A stretch of DNA of 11,778 nucleotides. It comes from JAKACU01 sp021821185. GTDB lineage: Bacteria > Bacillota > Bacilli > Alicyclobacillales > SLC66. The translations under genes were made by a program, and so were the position numbers. Below the pieces are notes generated by a model that was given only the letters and a program-made list of their open reading frames with translations, did not search any database and was not told where the DNA came from. This document shows positions 1-6,672 of the stretch, one piece after another; within the stretch, counting starts at the first letter, position 1; each line of letters starts with the position of its first letter. Location: assembly GCA_027343965.1 (NCBI GenBank), contig DAHWJX010000140.1:1-11778 (forward strand), written 5' to 3'.

Positions 1-745
1 CCTCGTAAAGCATCAAGGACGTCGGAATCAGTGCCGCAGTCCATACCATGATCTGTTGTTTTGTCGGTCCAAAGCCGTATACAACAGGCAGTAAAGGAAT
101 ACCAGCTGCCGCATACTCTTTGGCTCGCCGCATCCCTAAAGAAAGAAAATGTGGTGATTGCCAAATGAACATAAAAGCAAATAGAAGCCATGCCACACTC
201 GAGAGAGAATCAGTAACGGCCGTCCAGCCAATCAAAGGCGGTATAGCACCCGAGATACTCCCAACCACGGTGCTAAGCGTCGTGGTTCGTTTCGTCATAC
301 CCGTATAGATGACAACATAAAAGACGAGTCCAATAATCGCCATCAACGCCGATAAATCGTTGGCCAATAGCATAAGAACGGTCACACCAAGAATGCTCAA
401 CAGAGAGCCCAATAACAAAACCCGGCTCGGTTGCAAGCGCCCATTAGGAAGTGGACGTGTACTCGTTCGTGCCATAAATTGATCAATATCACGATCCACA
501 AAATTGTTCATTGCACAACCACCCATGACGACGAAACTGCTCCCTACTAGAGCTGCCAATGTTGCCACAATGGCTGGATGACCATGTCCCGCCAGCCAAA
601 CTCCCGTAAATGCCATTAATGCGTTTGACATCGTAATACCTGGTTTAGTCACGTTCAAATAATCTTTCCAAACCGGTGTTTGCGACAAAGTATCCCCTAT
701 CCCACCCTTTGTTGCAGCAACTGTCACAGGCAAACTCTGCGCCAT
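1..745 (-). CDS. ctaB: Protoheme IX farnesyltransferase (heme O synthase), 3' end outside the window
   Basis: UbiA-family membrane prenyltransferase that adds a farnesyl group to heme B to give heme O, the substrate of CtaA. Only the first 248 codons are present and the frame is open to the window edge. The reading frame starts with MAQSLPVTVA at an ATG at 745. Family motifs are clear: VTKPGI near residue 40; the first Asp-rich polyprenyl/Mg site NNFVDRDID with following ARTSTRPLPNG around residues 87-107; YTGMTKRTT; GAIPPLIGW; and FIWQSPHF. Several hydrophobic membrane segments lie between these. A GGGGGG Shine-Dalgarno run sits just upstream (753-758). An ATG at 752 is in another frame and is not the start. 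It lies 17 nt after the ctaA stop, so ctaA-ctaB is one operon. Identification is certain; the C-terminal part, including the second Asp motif, cannot be seen. Confidence 0.96.
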   Translation of the reverse strand, partial: MAQSLPVTVAATKGGIGDTLSQTPVWKDYLNVTKPGITMSNALMAFTGVWLAGHGHPAIVATLAALVGSSFVVMGGCAMNNFVDRDIDQFMARTSTRPLPNGRLQPSRVLLLGSLLSILGVTVLMLLANDLSALMAIIGLVFYVVIYTGMTKRTTTLSTVVGSISGAIPPLIGWTAVTDSLSSVAWLLFAFMFIWQSPHFLSLGMRRAKEYAAAGIPLLPVVYGFGPTKQQIMVWTAALIPTSLMLYE

Positions 746-762
746 ATCTCATCCCCCCAGAG

Positions 763-1695
763 TCATTGCGTCGCTAATGACGCAGTTATTTTTCCGGTAT
801 TTCCCTCAATAAAGACGATCATCCATACATACCCACTGATCAGAACCATGGCGGCTGCTCCCGCAAAATGAAGTGTGTCTGAGCTCAAAGACAGCTTGGT
901 CTGCAAGGATACGATGCCAACCACAGCTTGGTAGACTGTCAATATAAGCAGTGCAATCACCGGTGTCCTGTGCCACCCAATTTTCGCAACAGAAAAGGTA
1001 AGCCATACGATAGCTGCAACAACAACGATCGTAAAGGATATATGGACAATAAGCATGACTACAGATGCATCGATGCTTGGCATGCCATGTTGAAAATGGC
1101 TTAACAAATAAGAGTCCTGACCAAAAAGCGCCTGGCTCTCACCGGAATGGCGAAAAAAACCACCAATAACCGTCTGCGCAAAAATCGCGATTGTGGTAAC
1201 TGCCGCAGGCCTCTGTAACGCCCCTAATCGATATATCTCATAAGGAGTAACCACATGCAGATGTCTACGATCCCGAACCTCACGCACACCTACAGCTGTC
1301 ATAGCTCCTAAGACAGCTAGCAAGATCAAACTGTTGCTTACATCAATCGTGGTAAACCAACCTGGCAATTTCATGACGACGATAAGAGCACCAAGCATAC
1401 TTTGCAGCAAAAGCAGCAAAACGGAAAGCAATGCAAGCCATCGAACCAAAACATCTTCTCGACGTTTTCGCCACGATCGCCATGCGTTGTATACGATGAA
1501 CACCGTGGCCAAAAAAGCAATCAAACGATGAATGTACTCAACGAGTACAAGGCCATGCAACGGTGGTATCAAGCTACCATCACAGAGTGGCCAATTTGGT
1601 CAGACAAAGCCGGCATTGAGTCCTACGACGAGCGCGCCCAAAATGGCCAAAGCATAAAGTAGAACGGCAGAAGCCAAGGACCATCGGTAACCCAT
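763..1695 (-). CDS. ctaA: Heme A synthase (COX15/CtaA) interrupted by an in-frame TGA at a conserved Cys codon
   Basis: Oxidises the C8 methyl of heme O to a formyl group, giving heme A for aa3-type oxidases; an eight-helix membrane protein. The best start is ATG 1695, 9 nt after AGGAGG. It opens with MGYRWSLASAV and a first membrane helix. Codon 32 is TGA (1600-1602), followed by PNWPLCDG; relatives read CPxWPLC, so the TGA replaces the first Cys of the CxxxxxC loop. With readthrough the product is 310 residues, normal for the family, and no frameshift is needed. Glu53, His56, His218 and His276 match B. subtilis E57, H60, H216 and H278; the H123 position is Asp118. Cys38 is the only Cys. The natural stop is also TGA. 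Without readthrough, translation yields a 31-residue peptide, or a 269-residue product from TTG 1572 that lacks helix 1. Either UGA is recoded, perhaps as selenocysteine, or the gene carries a nonsense mutation or base-call error. Confidence 0.88.
1533..1549 (-). repeat. 7-bp perfect hairpin inside ctaA
   Basis: TGTACTC and GAGTACA form a perfect 7-bp inverted repeat around a 3-nt spacer. It lies within the codons for LVEYIH, next to the catalytic E53/H56 helix. In the mRNA its loop is about 57 nt after the in-frame UGA, too far for a classic bacterial SECIS. It may be chance, or may stall ribosomes or stabilise the RNA. Confidence 0.4.
1551..1592 (-). other. SECIS-like stem-loop downstream of the ctaA UGA
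   Basis: In the mRNA, GGCCA (8-12 nt after the UGA) can pair with UGGCC (45-49). UGGUA (21-25) pairs with UACCA (32-36), closing a six-base loop GCUUGA. The 8x8 region between them allows G-C, U-G, G-U and C-G pairs. The apical loop starts 25 nt after the UGA and its first base is G. This agrees with published bacterial SECIS rules as I recall them (loop 16-37 nt after UGA, G among the first two loop bases). The apical stem is only 5 bp and the lower stem has mismatches, so chance is quite possible. Confidence 0.35.
1600..1602 (-). other. In-frame TGA at codon 32 of ctaA (candidate selenocysteine or nonsense codon)
   Basis: The minus-strand codon is TGA in the context GGC TTT GTC TGA CCA AAT TGG. 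Residues on both sides match the CtaA family. TGC or TGT (Cys) would give the expected loop, so one base separates this from a normal gene. UGA is used as an ordinary stop by neighbouring genes: ctaA itself, the DUF423 gene and the Pat-like gene. A general reassignment of UGA is therefore unlikely. Confidence 0.85.
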
Positions 1696-1704
1696 TTCCT
1701 GAAA

Positions 1705-1710
1705 CCTCCT
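1705..1710 (-). promoter_or_regulatory. Ribosome binding site of full-length ctaA
   Basis: AGGAGG on the minus strand, 9 nt before ATG 1695. It is a near-perfect Shine-Dalgarno and shows that translation begins upstream of the in-frame TGA. The internal TTG at 1572 has no comparable site: the bases just upstream (TGTGATGGTAGC) offer only a weak GG. Confidence 0.8.
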
Positions 1711-1787
1711 AACACAAGCAAATAAGGACTAGTACATCAGTTCTATAAAAGCATGGTTCAAAACGACTATTAACTACTACATTTGCA

Positions 1788-1818
1788 ACTATAGCACGCT
1801 TCTTATCCCTAAGGTCAA
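1788..1818 (-). promoter_or_regulatory. Probable sigma-A promoter of ctaAB
   Basis: On the minus strand TTGACC (1813-1818) is followed after 19 nt by TATAGT (1788-1793), preceded by TGC, an extended -10. The spacer is longer than the usual 17 nt, but the extended -10 can compensate. It lies about 95 nt before the ctaA ATG, in the 197-nt gap after the lipL terminator, which suits an independent ctaAB unit. No further leader element was recognised in that gap. Confidence 0.5.
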
Positions 1819-1852
1819 GGTAGGTGAACGATCAAATTATCACGATTTAGTG

Positions 1853-1889
1853 AAAACATCAGTCGCGTGATGCTAGCGACTGATGTTTT
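1853..1889 (-). terminator. Rho-independent terminator after lipL
   Basis: A perfect 14-bp inverted repeat: AAAACATCAGTCGC at 1853-1866 against GCGACTGATGTTTT at 1876-1889, with a 9-nt loop. It begins 4 nt after the lipL stop codon. On the minus strand the stem ends in TTTT. It would end the lipL transcript and separate it from ctaAB. Confidence 0.85.
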
Positions 1890-1892
1890 TCC

Positions 1893-2699
1893 TTAAAGTA
1901 CATCTAATCGTCCATGCATGCGGAGCTTTGCCTCTTCTATGATGGTATGTGGTATGGGGGGGGATTCTAAAAGCATTATATCGGGAAAATTTGTCGCAGA
2001 TAAGCATTGTTGTATAAAGGAGTCCATAAACCCTTCAGTGTCATCGCTCGTATGTGGTGCAAACAACGAACCCATCGTACCTTCCAAAATATCTGGCAAC
2101 CATGGCGGTGGATCCATCTTACATAGTGCTGTTTCATAAAAATTCCGGACGATTTTCTCACGTTGTATGCCTCGTGAATAAACATTAACGAAAGCGCTAA
2201 TGGCAGTTGCTTGTCGTACCTTTCTTTGGGCAAGGCCAGCGATTTTACGACCTTGTAGGGATAAATCAAAGCGTCCTGGACAATAAGAACCCTGAACCTC
2301 ACCTACTTGAAGATCGCCAGAGGCACGACATACTTGTTGCAAGAATTTCGTTAGTTTCCAAAATCCATGTTCAATCGATAAAGCTTCAGGGGTAATCCAC
2401 GTGATATTAAGGACTCCAGCATCAAGAGGCACCAAGAGCCCCCCAAATGGTCGCACGACCACTTCATACCCTTTCCTTGCAGCCTCTCTTGCGCTGTCTG
2501 TCAAACAAGGTAGAGTCCTTTCTCTAGCGCCTAGTAACAAAGCTTTTGGATGCCCCCACAAAAACAATATAGGATCTCCCAACTCAGCAGCATATAAAGT
2601 TAAAGCTTCTTGTTGCAAAAAAACATCCGTTACATGGTCACCATCATGGCACCAATGAACGGAAAAATACATACGTTTATCTTCTTTTTGCGACCGCAC
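1893..2699 (-). CDS. lipL: Octanoyl-[GcvH]:protein N-octanoyltransferase (LipL-like)
   Basis: Member of the biotin/lipoate ligase-octanoyltransferase fold. In Bacillota, LipL moves the octanoyl group from GcvH to the E2 subunits of 2-oxoacid dehydrogenases, a cytosolic step of lipoate assembly. The 268-residue length fits LipL. VRPFGGLLVPLDAGVLNIT at residues 82-100 is the family's R-x-x-G-G...G-x-L-N signature, although the usual His is not seen. GSYCPGRFDLSLQGRKIAG, with Cys140, matches the LipL catalytic-cysteine motif. It begins at GTG 2699, supported by GGGAGAG 7 nt upstream; ATG 2672 (residue 10) is a weaker alternative. It sits 28 nt after the rhodanese-MBL gene and is probably cotranscribed. 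A run of eight C (1956-1963) near the 3' end codes for Pro-Pro. A plain lipoate-protein ligase is less likely given the Cys motif. Confidence 0.88.
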   Translation of the reverse strand: MRSQKEDKRMYFSVHWCHDGDHVTDVFLQQEALTLYAAELGDPILFLWGHPKALLLGARERTLPCLTDSAREAARKGYEVVVRPFGGLLVPLDAGVLNITWITPEALSIEHGFWKLTKFLQQVCRASGDLQVGEVQGSYCPGRFDLSLQGRKIAGLAQRKVRQATAISAFVNVYSRGIQREKIVRNFYETALCKMDPPPWLPDILEGTMGSLFAPHTSDDTEGFMDSFIQQCLSATNFPDIMLLESPPIPHTIIEEAKLRMHGRLDVL

Positions 2700-2727
2700 A
2701 ACATCGCTCTCCCAACATGTTTGATGC

Positions 2728-3834
2728 TTACGCTCTTACCTCGCGTTCTGCCGCCAAACCTTGTACTAGGTCAAAATTCTTCAAGCCAAGATTCATCTCC
2801 TTGATATCATCAGAGATAGGGTGAAGGGCTGCCACAAAGTCTTTTGGTCGTTGTGAGAAATGCGTGAGTGACACACGCGTCATGGCTTCCGAACCTAAGC
2901 GCAGATCCGCCAATACAGCACCAACATAGCCACTGCGATTCACGGCTTGGATATCAGCAAAGTGCGCTGGTAGTATAAGCAGATCATCTGATAGCCCTGA
3001 GACATCGCGAAAAACCGTGTTGAACAACTTTTCCGCCCATTCCTTAGCCACGCCAGGCATATCTGGAATACCAACTTCCCCCACAGATATGGTGTCACCG
3101 CTCAGTATGGCCTGGTCGATCACAAAAAGCGAATTCCCTCGGGTTTCACCTTCTGTATCCAGAATCATCACATGGATATCTGTGGATCCTATGTGAATAG
3201 TACCCCTTTTTAACCGTTCAATATCAAGCGCATGACGATGAATATCCGCATGAGAAATCATATAGCGTGCCGACGTTCGTCTTAGTAATTCTGGTGCTCC
3301 AGATAAATGGTCGGCATGAACATGTGTCTCAAGAATATGGGTAACTTTAGCATGCTCCCTGTCGGCCATCGACAAATATTGATCAACATGAATAGACGGA
3401 TCAATGACAGCACACTGCTGCCCTGTAATGAGAATATAGGATAAACATCCCGTAGCCAATCGATGTACTTGGATGAGCTTCATTTCAGGACTTTTTATCA
3501 CGGTTGACGTCATGTAGAAATTCGACCATTCTTGCCAGCCACCCAAAAGTTCCATGATGCGGTAACCCTTTTGCGATAGACGTTCCATCATTTTATCCTG
3601 TGTATCATCAGCGAAAGGCAGAAATATGACCGTTGTATCGTTTCGTAACAAAGTATCATTGACTTCATTTTCTTTAAAATCATAATACGGCACGTTCACT
3701 CCCTGGAGGGAATTGCCTTGAATCAGCCAGTTTTGAAACGCATTCTTACTGCGGATATCGAACACTGCAAAAGACTCGCCACGATTCATTCTTTGTTGCA
3801 ACGTAGATGTAGAGATGGTTTCTGTCGTTCTCAT
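2728..3834 (-). CDS. Rhodanese-like / metallo-beta-lactamase fusion (persulfide dioxygenase or YrkH-like hydrolase family)
   Basis: Two-domain sulfur protein, 368 residues from ATG 3834, which has GGGGG 7 nt upstream. A longer start at 3855 adds seven residues but has a poor ribosome site. Numbering below uses the longer form. Residues 12-115 resemble a rhodanese domain (VFDIRS, LLGGWQEW), but the active-site loop reads IFLPFADD with no Cys, so sulfurtransferase activity is unlikely. Residues 125-330 are an MBL fold with H178-V-H-A-D182-H183, SGDT with Asp254, and LPAH with His298. The usual GHT metal ligand is replaced by Glu237 in GETRGN, which I believe also occurs in YrkH-like proteins. 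Family members oxidise glutathione- or CoA-linked persulfides; the substrate here is unknown. It lies between the DUF423 gene and lipL in one run. Confidence 0.85.
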   Translation of the reverse strand: MRTTETISTSTLQQRMNRGESFAVFDIRSKNAFQNWLIQGNSLQGVNVPYYDFKENEVNDTLLRNDTTVIFLPFADDTQDKMMERLSQKGYRIMELLGGWQEWSNFYMTSTVIKSPEMKLIQVHRLATGCLSYILITGQQCAVIDPSIHVDQYLSMADREHAKVTHILETHVHADHLSGAPELLRRTSARYMISHADIHRHALDIERLKRGTIHIGSTDIHVMILDTEGETRGNSLFVIDQAILSGDTISVGEVGIPDMPGVAKEWAEKLFNTVFRDVSGLSDDLLILPAHFADIQAVNRSGYVGAVLADLRLGSEAMTRVSLTHFSQRPKDFVAALHPISDDIKEMNLGLKNFDLVQGLAAEREVRA

Positions 3835-3883
3835 CAAAGTACCCCCTGTCAACATCAGCCTTCGCAGGGGTTAGTATGTGTAG

Positions 3884-4240
3884 TCACAGCGCACCTAATA
3901 ACACGAAAACCCAACCGATCAAAAAGCATACGCCACCAAACGGCGTAATGATACCCAGCTTTTTTATTGATGACAAAGTCAATGCATACAAACTACCCGA
4001 AAAAAGAACAATTCCAGCTACAAAAAACCACCCAGCAGTGGCGAAACTTGCGTTACTATGACCAGAGAGATAGGATACCATGCCGAGCGTCACAAGAGCC
4101 AAGGCATGATACATTTGGTACTGAACACCCGTTTGAAAGACAGTCAGTTGATCTGGCGTTCTTTTTGCACGCAGTCCATGAGCACCAAAAGCACCCAAGG
4201 CGACGGCCAGAAAAGCAAAGATGGAACCAATGACCAACAT
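3884..4240 (-). CDS. DUF423 family small membrane protein (YwdK-like)
   Basis: A 118-residue protein of unknown function. It shows the family hallmarks: an N-terminal hydrophobic segment followed by GAFGAHGL (about residues 16-23), then FQTGVQYQMYHALAL (35-49), and a C-terminal TPFGG followed by a hydrophobic stretch. Four membrane helices are predicted by eye, near residues 2-20, 42-60, 66-88 and 95-116. ATG 4240 has AGGAGG upstream with normal spacing. The preceding Pat-like gene ends 77 nt upstream and the rhodanese-MBL gene starts about 49 nt downstream, so it is likely cotranscribed. The stop codon is TGA. The family match is firm; the role is not known. Confidence 0.9.
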   Translation of the reverse strand: MLVIGSIFAFLAVALGAFGAHGLRAKRTPDQLTVFQTGVQYQMYHALALVTLGMVSYLSGHSNASFATAGWFFVAGIVLFSGSLYALTLSSIKKLGIITPFGGVCFLIGWVFVLLGAL

Positions 4241-4317
4241 GCAATTTCCTCCTTAGATATTCATAACCTGGGCAATTTGCCTTACTGTAGCTTCATGTAA
4301 CCACTTAAAAAGATGGA

Positions 4318-6615
4318 TCACTGTGCAACCTCCCGCCGGATTCGACACTCACCTTTTGGATTCATCATGACAAAAACAATATCTGAAACTTCATCGATCA
4401 AACGTGACAACGTGAACAACACGTGTATAAGACGTGGTTGTTCAAGTAAAGTCAACAAACCTTGCTTTTTAAAAGTAGAAAGAATATCTTGCACATCAAG
4501 ATCCGTTAACGGCAAAAGGCGAATCATCTGCGCCTCACGAATTTGATTCACATCACCGTGAGACATGCCTAACATCATTCCAAATGAACGATCCATTGCA
4601 ATCATGATAGTAAAATTCATTATAAAATCCACAGTTGGATCAAGCCCCGCTGCGTGCAATACCTTACGAACATCGTCAGGCGTCAGCCAACCATCTTCGC
4701 TGACCCGAGCCTGACGAACATGCATTCTCGCATCATCACCTCGCATGGTGGCTAGGTCCGGTTCGTGTCCACGAGCACGAGACAAATATTCCGCATAACC
4801 CACGACCTTGCTCAGCGTTCGACAAGCCTGTTCAGGGAAAGGATAGATAGGAATTTTCCGTGTAGATGCATCAAGCACTCTAGCTGAGTCTTCACCTGTC
4901 ATTAAAAAATTGGCTAAAATCGGTTTGCGAGTGGCGATGTTATTTGCTTGTTCCATGAAGTCCGCTTCACGCACTGCCTCCGCCACAGCACGAATGACTT
5001 CAGCTGTGTCACTTGTGCCAATGGCAACAAAAATAACTAAAACCGCGTCAACAGCTGAATCGTGTAAGAGCTGGGGCAATACAGCTCGATACCCTTGCGC
5101 TAGCCCTTCAAAACCCAGATCAATCGGTGCATGCACGAGCTCTAAACCTTGTTGTAGCAAAGCATCAACAGCCATCACAGCACCACCAGCTGTATTGGTC
5201 AAAATGGCTACACGGCGACCTTTTGGCAGAGGCTGATAGGCTAAAAACGCTGCTACGTCGAGCAATTCTGGTAAAGTATCAAGCCTTATAATCCCTGCTT
5301 GCGAGAAAAGTGCCGCAACAAATGCATCTTCTGCGACCGAAGTGCGACCACCTTTAACAGCTAAGATAGGTTTTACGCGAGTGATGCGACGGGCAATTCG
5401 TGAAAATTTCCTTGGATTGCCGAAGGATTCTAAGTAAAGCACGATCATATCGGTATCCGAGTCATCTTCCCAGTACTGTAAAAGATCATTACCTGAAACA
5501 TCCGCTTTATTACCCATACTAACAAAGTGAGCAATGCCGACGCCGAGCCTTGTAGCATACTCTAAAATAGCAATGCCTAAGCCGCCTGATTGACTGGCTA
5601 TGGATAACTTCCCTTGAAGTGGAAAATGCGATACAAAGCTGGCATTGAGTCTCATCTCTGGCGTCGCATTGACCAATCCCAACCCATTTGGACCAAGCAG
5701 ACGGCATCCAGTGCTACGCAATCGTTGGACAACTTCACGTTCCAAGATGCCGCCTTCAACAGAACGTTCTGAAAACCCAGATGATGTGATCATCACGGCT
5801 CGCACACCTGCATCCAGGCAATCTTCAACGACTTGCATCGTTTGCGAAGCAGGAACAACCAACACGGCAAGATCGATCGCTTCAGGTACATCGGTGAGCC
5901 GTGCATAAGCGCGTACCCCTGCAACTGACTTTGCTGTAGGATTGATTGGATACACGACACCTTCAAACTCGCCTTCAAGAATATGTCGAAAAAGCACATG
6001 CCCAAAACGCAAAGGATCGCGGGAAGCGCCGACTACGGCAACCGTATGTGGCCGAAAAAACGGAACTAAAGATGCTGCACTGGCTGACTTCTCACGTGCC
6101 TCCTGAAGGGCGCGGATACGTTCTGTTTTCACGAGAGGCAATGCTAGGCGAATCATGCCTGAGTCATGTTTGCTGATTACATCGTATCCACTCGTTGTAA
6201 ATACAGTAATCATCTTATAGTTTTCTTCGAGAATGAACGCTTCAAATTGTGTAATGCCGACTTTCCATGCTTTTTCCGCCAAATGTTCTAAAAGTAACGT
6301 ACCGATCCCCTTGCCATGTAACCGATCATCTACCATAAAGGCGACTTCAGCAGACTCTTGTTGCCTTGTATAGGTACCAACACCAAGCAGGGTGTCGCCG
6401 GCCACGCAAAGTAATGTATAGACTGCGGAACCACCATGAACCAAGGAGTCAATAAATTCCTCAGATACTTCACGGACAGCGTGAAAAAAACGAAAATATA
6501 AACTTTCCGGTGATACACGGTGAAATAAGTCACGCAACGCCCAACGGTCCTGTTCATCGTCAATCGCTTCGCGAAACTCGGCAACTTTGCCGTCACGCAA
6601 AATGATACGCGCCAT
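4318..6615 (-). CDS. GNAT / NDP-forming acyl-CoA-synthetase-like fusion (protein lysine acetyltransferase Pat type), ATP-grasp degenerate
   Basis: Product of 765 residues from ATG 6615, which has GGAGAG 8 nt upstream; a GTG at 6624 overlaps that site and is less likely. Residues 17-165 are a GNAT acetyltransferase domain with the acetyl-CoA loop HGKGIG. Residues 185-320 are a CoA-binding Rossmann domain (VAVVGASRDP, LLGPNGLG). Residues 337-600 are succinyl-CoA-ligase-like (IASQSGGLG, SMGNKADV). The loop that normally carries the catalytic His (SHTGAL) is missing after VKGGRTS. At about residue 660 the ATP-grasp domain jumps from HAAGLDP to a remnant of its C-terminal half (RLLPLTDLD), so roughly 100 residues with the nucleotide site are absent. 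This suits a regulatory Pat protein that acetylates lysines and senses acetyl-CoA rather than a working synthetase. It heads a four-gene run ending with lipL. Confidence 0.85.
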   Translation of the reverse strand: MARIILRDGKVAEFREAIDDEQDRWALRDLFHRVSPESLYFRFFHAVREVSEEFIDSLVHGGSAVYTLLCVAGDTLLGVGTYTRQQESAEVAFMVDDRLHGKGIGTLLLEHLAEKAWKVGITQFEAFILEENYKMITVFTTSGYDVISKHDSGMIRLALPLVKTERIRALQEAREKSASAASLVPFFRPHTVAVVGASRDPLRFGHVLFRHILEGEFEGVVYPINPTAKSVAGVRAYARLTDVPEAIDLAVLVVPASQTMQVVEDCLDAGVRAVMITSSGFSERSVEGGILEREVVQRLRSTGCRLLGPNGLGLVNATPEMRLNASFVSHFPLQGKLSIASQSGGLGIAILEYATRLGVGIAHFVSMGNKADVSGNDLLQYWEDDSDTDMIVLYLESFGNPRKFSRIARRITRVKPILAVKGGRTSVAEDAFVAALFSQAGIIRLDTLPELLDVAAFLAYQPLPKGRRVAILTNTAGGAVMAVDALLQQGLELVHAPIDLGFEGLAQGYRAVLPQLLHDSAVDAVLVIFVAIGTSDTAEVIRAVAEAVREADFMEQANNIATRKPILANFLMTGEDSARVLDASTRKIPIYPFPEQACRTLSKVVGYAEYLSRARGHEPDLATMRGDDARMHVRQARVSEDGWLTPDDVRKVLHAAGLDPTVDFIMNFTIMIAMDRSFGMMLGMSHGDVNQIREAQMIRLLPLTDLDVQDILSTFKKQGLLTLLEQPRLIHVLFTLSRLIDEVSDIVFVMMNPKGECRIRREVAQ

Positions 6616-6648
6616 GACGTTCACTCTCCATACCGGACTCTTTATTTC

Positions 6649-6665
6649 ATTGTATCATAGGATAC
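6649..6665 (-). promoter_or_regulatory. Possible extended -10 promoter and inverted repeat before the Pat-like gene
   Basis: On the minus strand TGATACAAT gives an extended -10 (TACAAT at 6649-6654) about 34 nt before ATG 6615. No convincing -35 is seen; the place where it should be lies in the tail of the preceding terminator. GTATC-ATAG-GATAC (6652-6665) is a 5-bp inverted repeat overlapping the -10 and could be an operator. Both calls are weak. Confidence 0.3.
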
Positions 6666-6672
6666 TGAAAGC

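Noticed and set aside
763..1572. A 269-residue ctaA starting at TTG 1572
   Set aside because: The TTG codes for the Leu of the family sequence GSLIPPLHG and has no good ribosome site. The frame matches CtaA upstream through the TGA to an ATG with AGGAGG. It remains possible only as a residual product if UGA is not read through.
1600..1602. Genetic code in which UGA is a sense codon throughout
   Set aside because: ctaA, the DUF423 gene and the Pat-like gene end in TGA at the expected family lengths, and Trp is encoded by TGG in the genes examined.
1402..1662. Plus-strand frame of 86 codons opposite ctaA
   Set aside because: It exists because of the antisense of a conserved coding sequence, and no promoter or ribosome site supports it.
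3835..3855. Seven-residue N-terminal extension of the rhodanese-MBL protein
   Set aside because: AAGG is only about 3 nt from ATG 3855, while ATG 3834 has GGGGG at 7 nt; the shorter start is preferred.
6616..6624. GTG start for the Pat-like protein
   Set aside because: It directly abuts or overlaps the GGAGAG ribosome site that properly serves ATG 6615.
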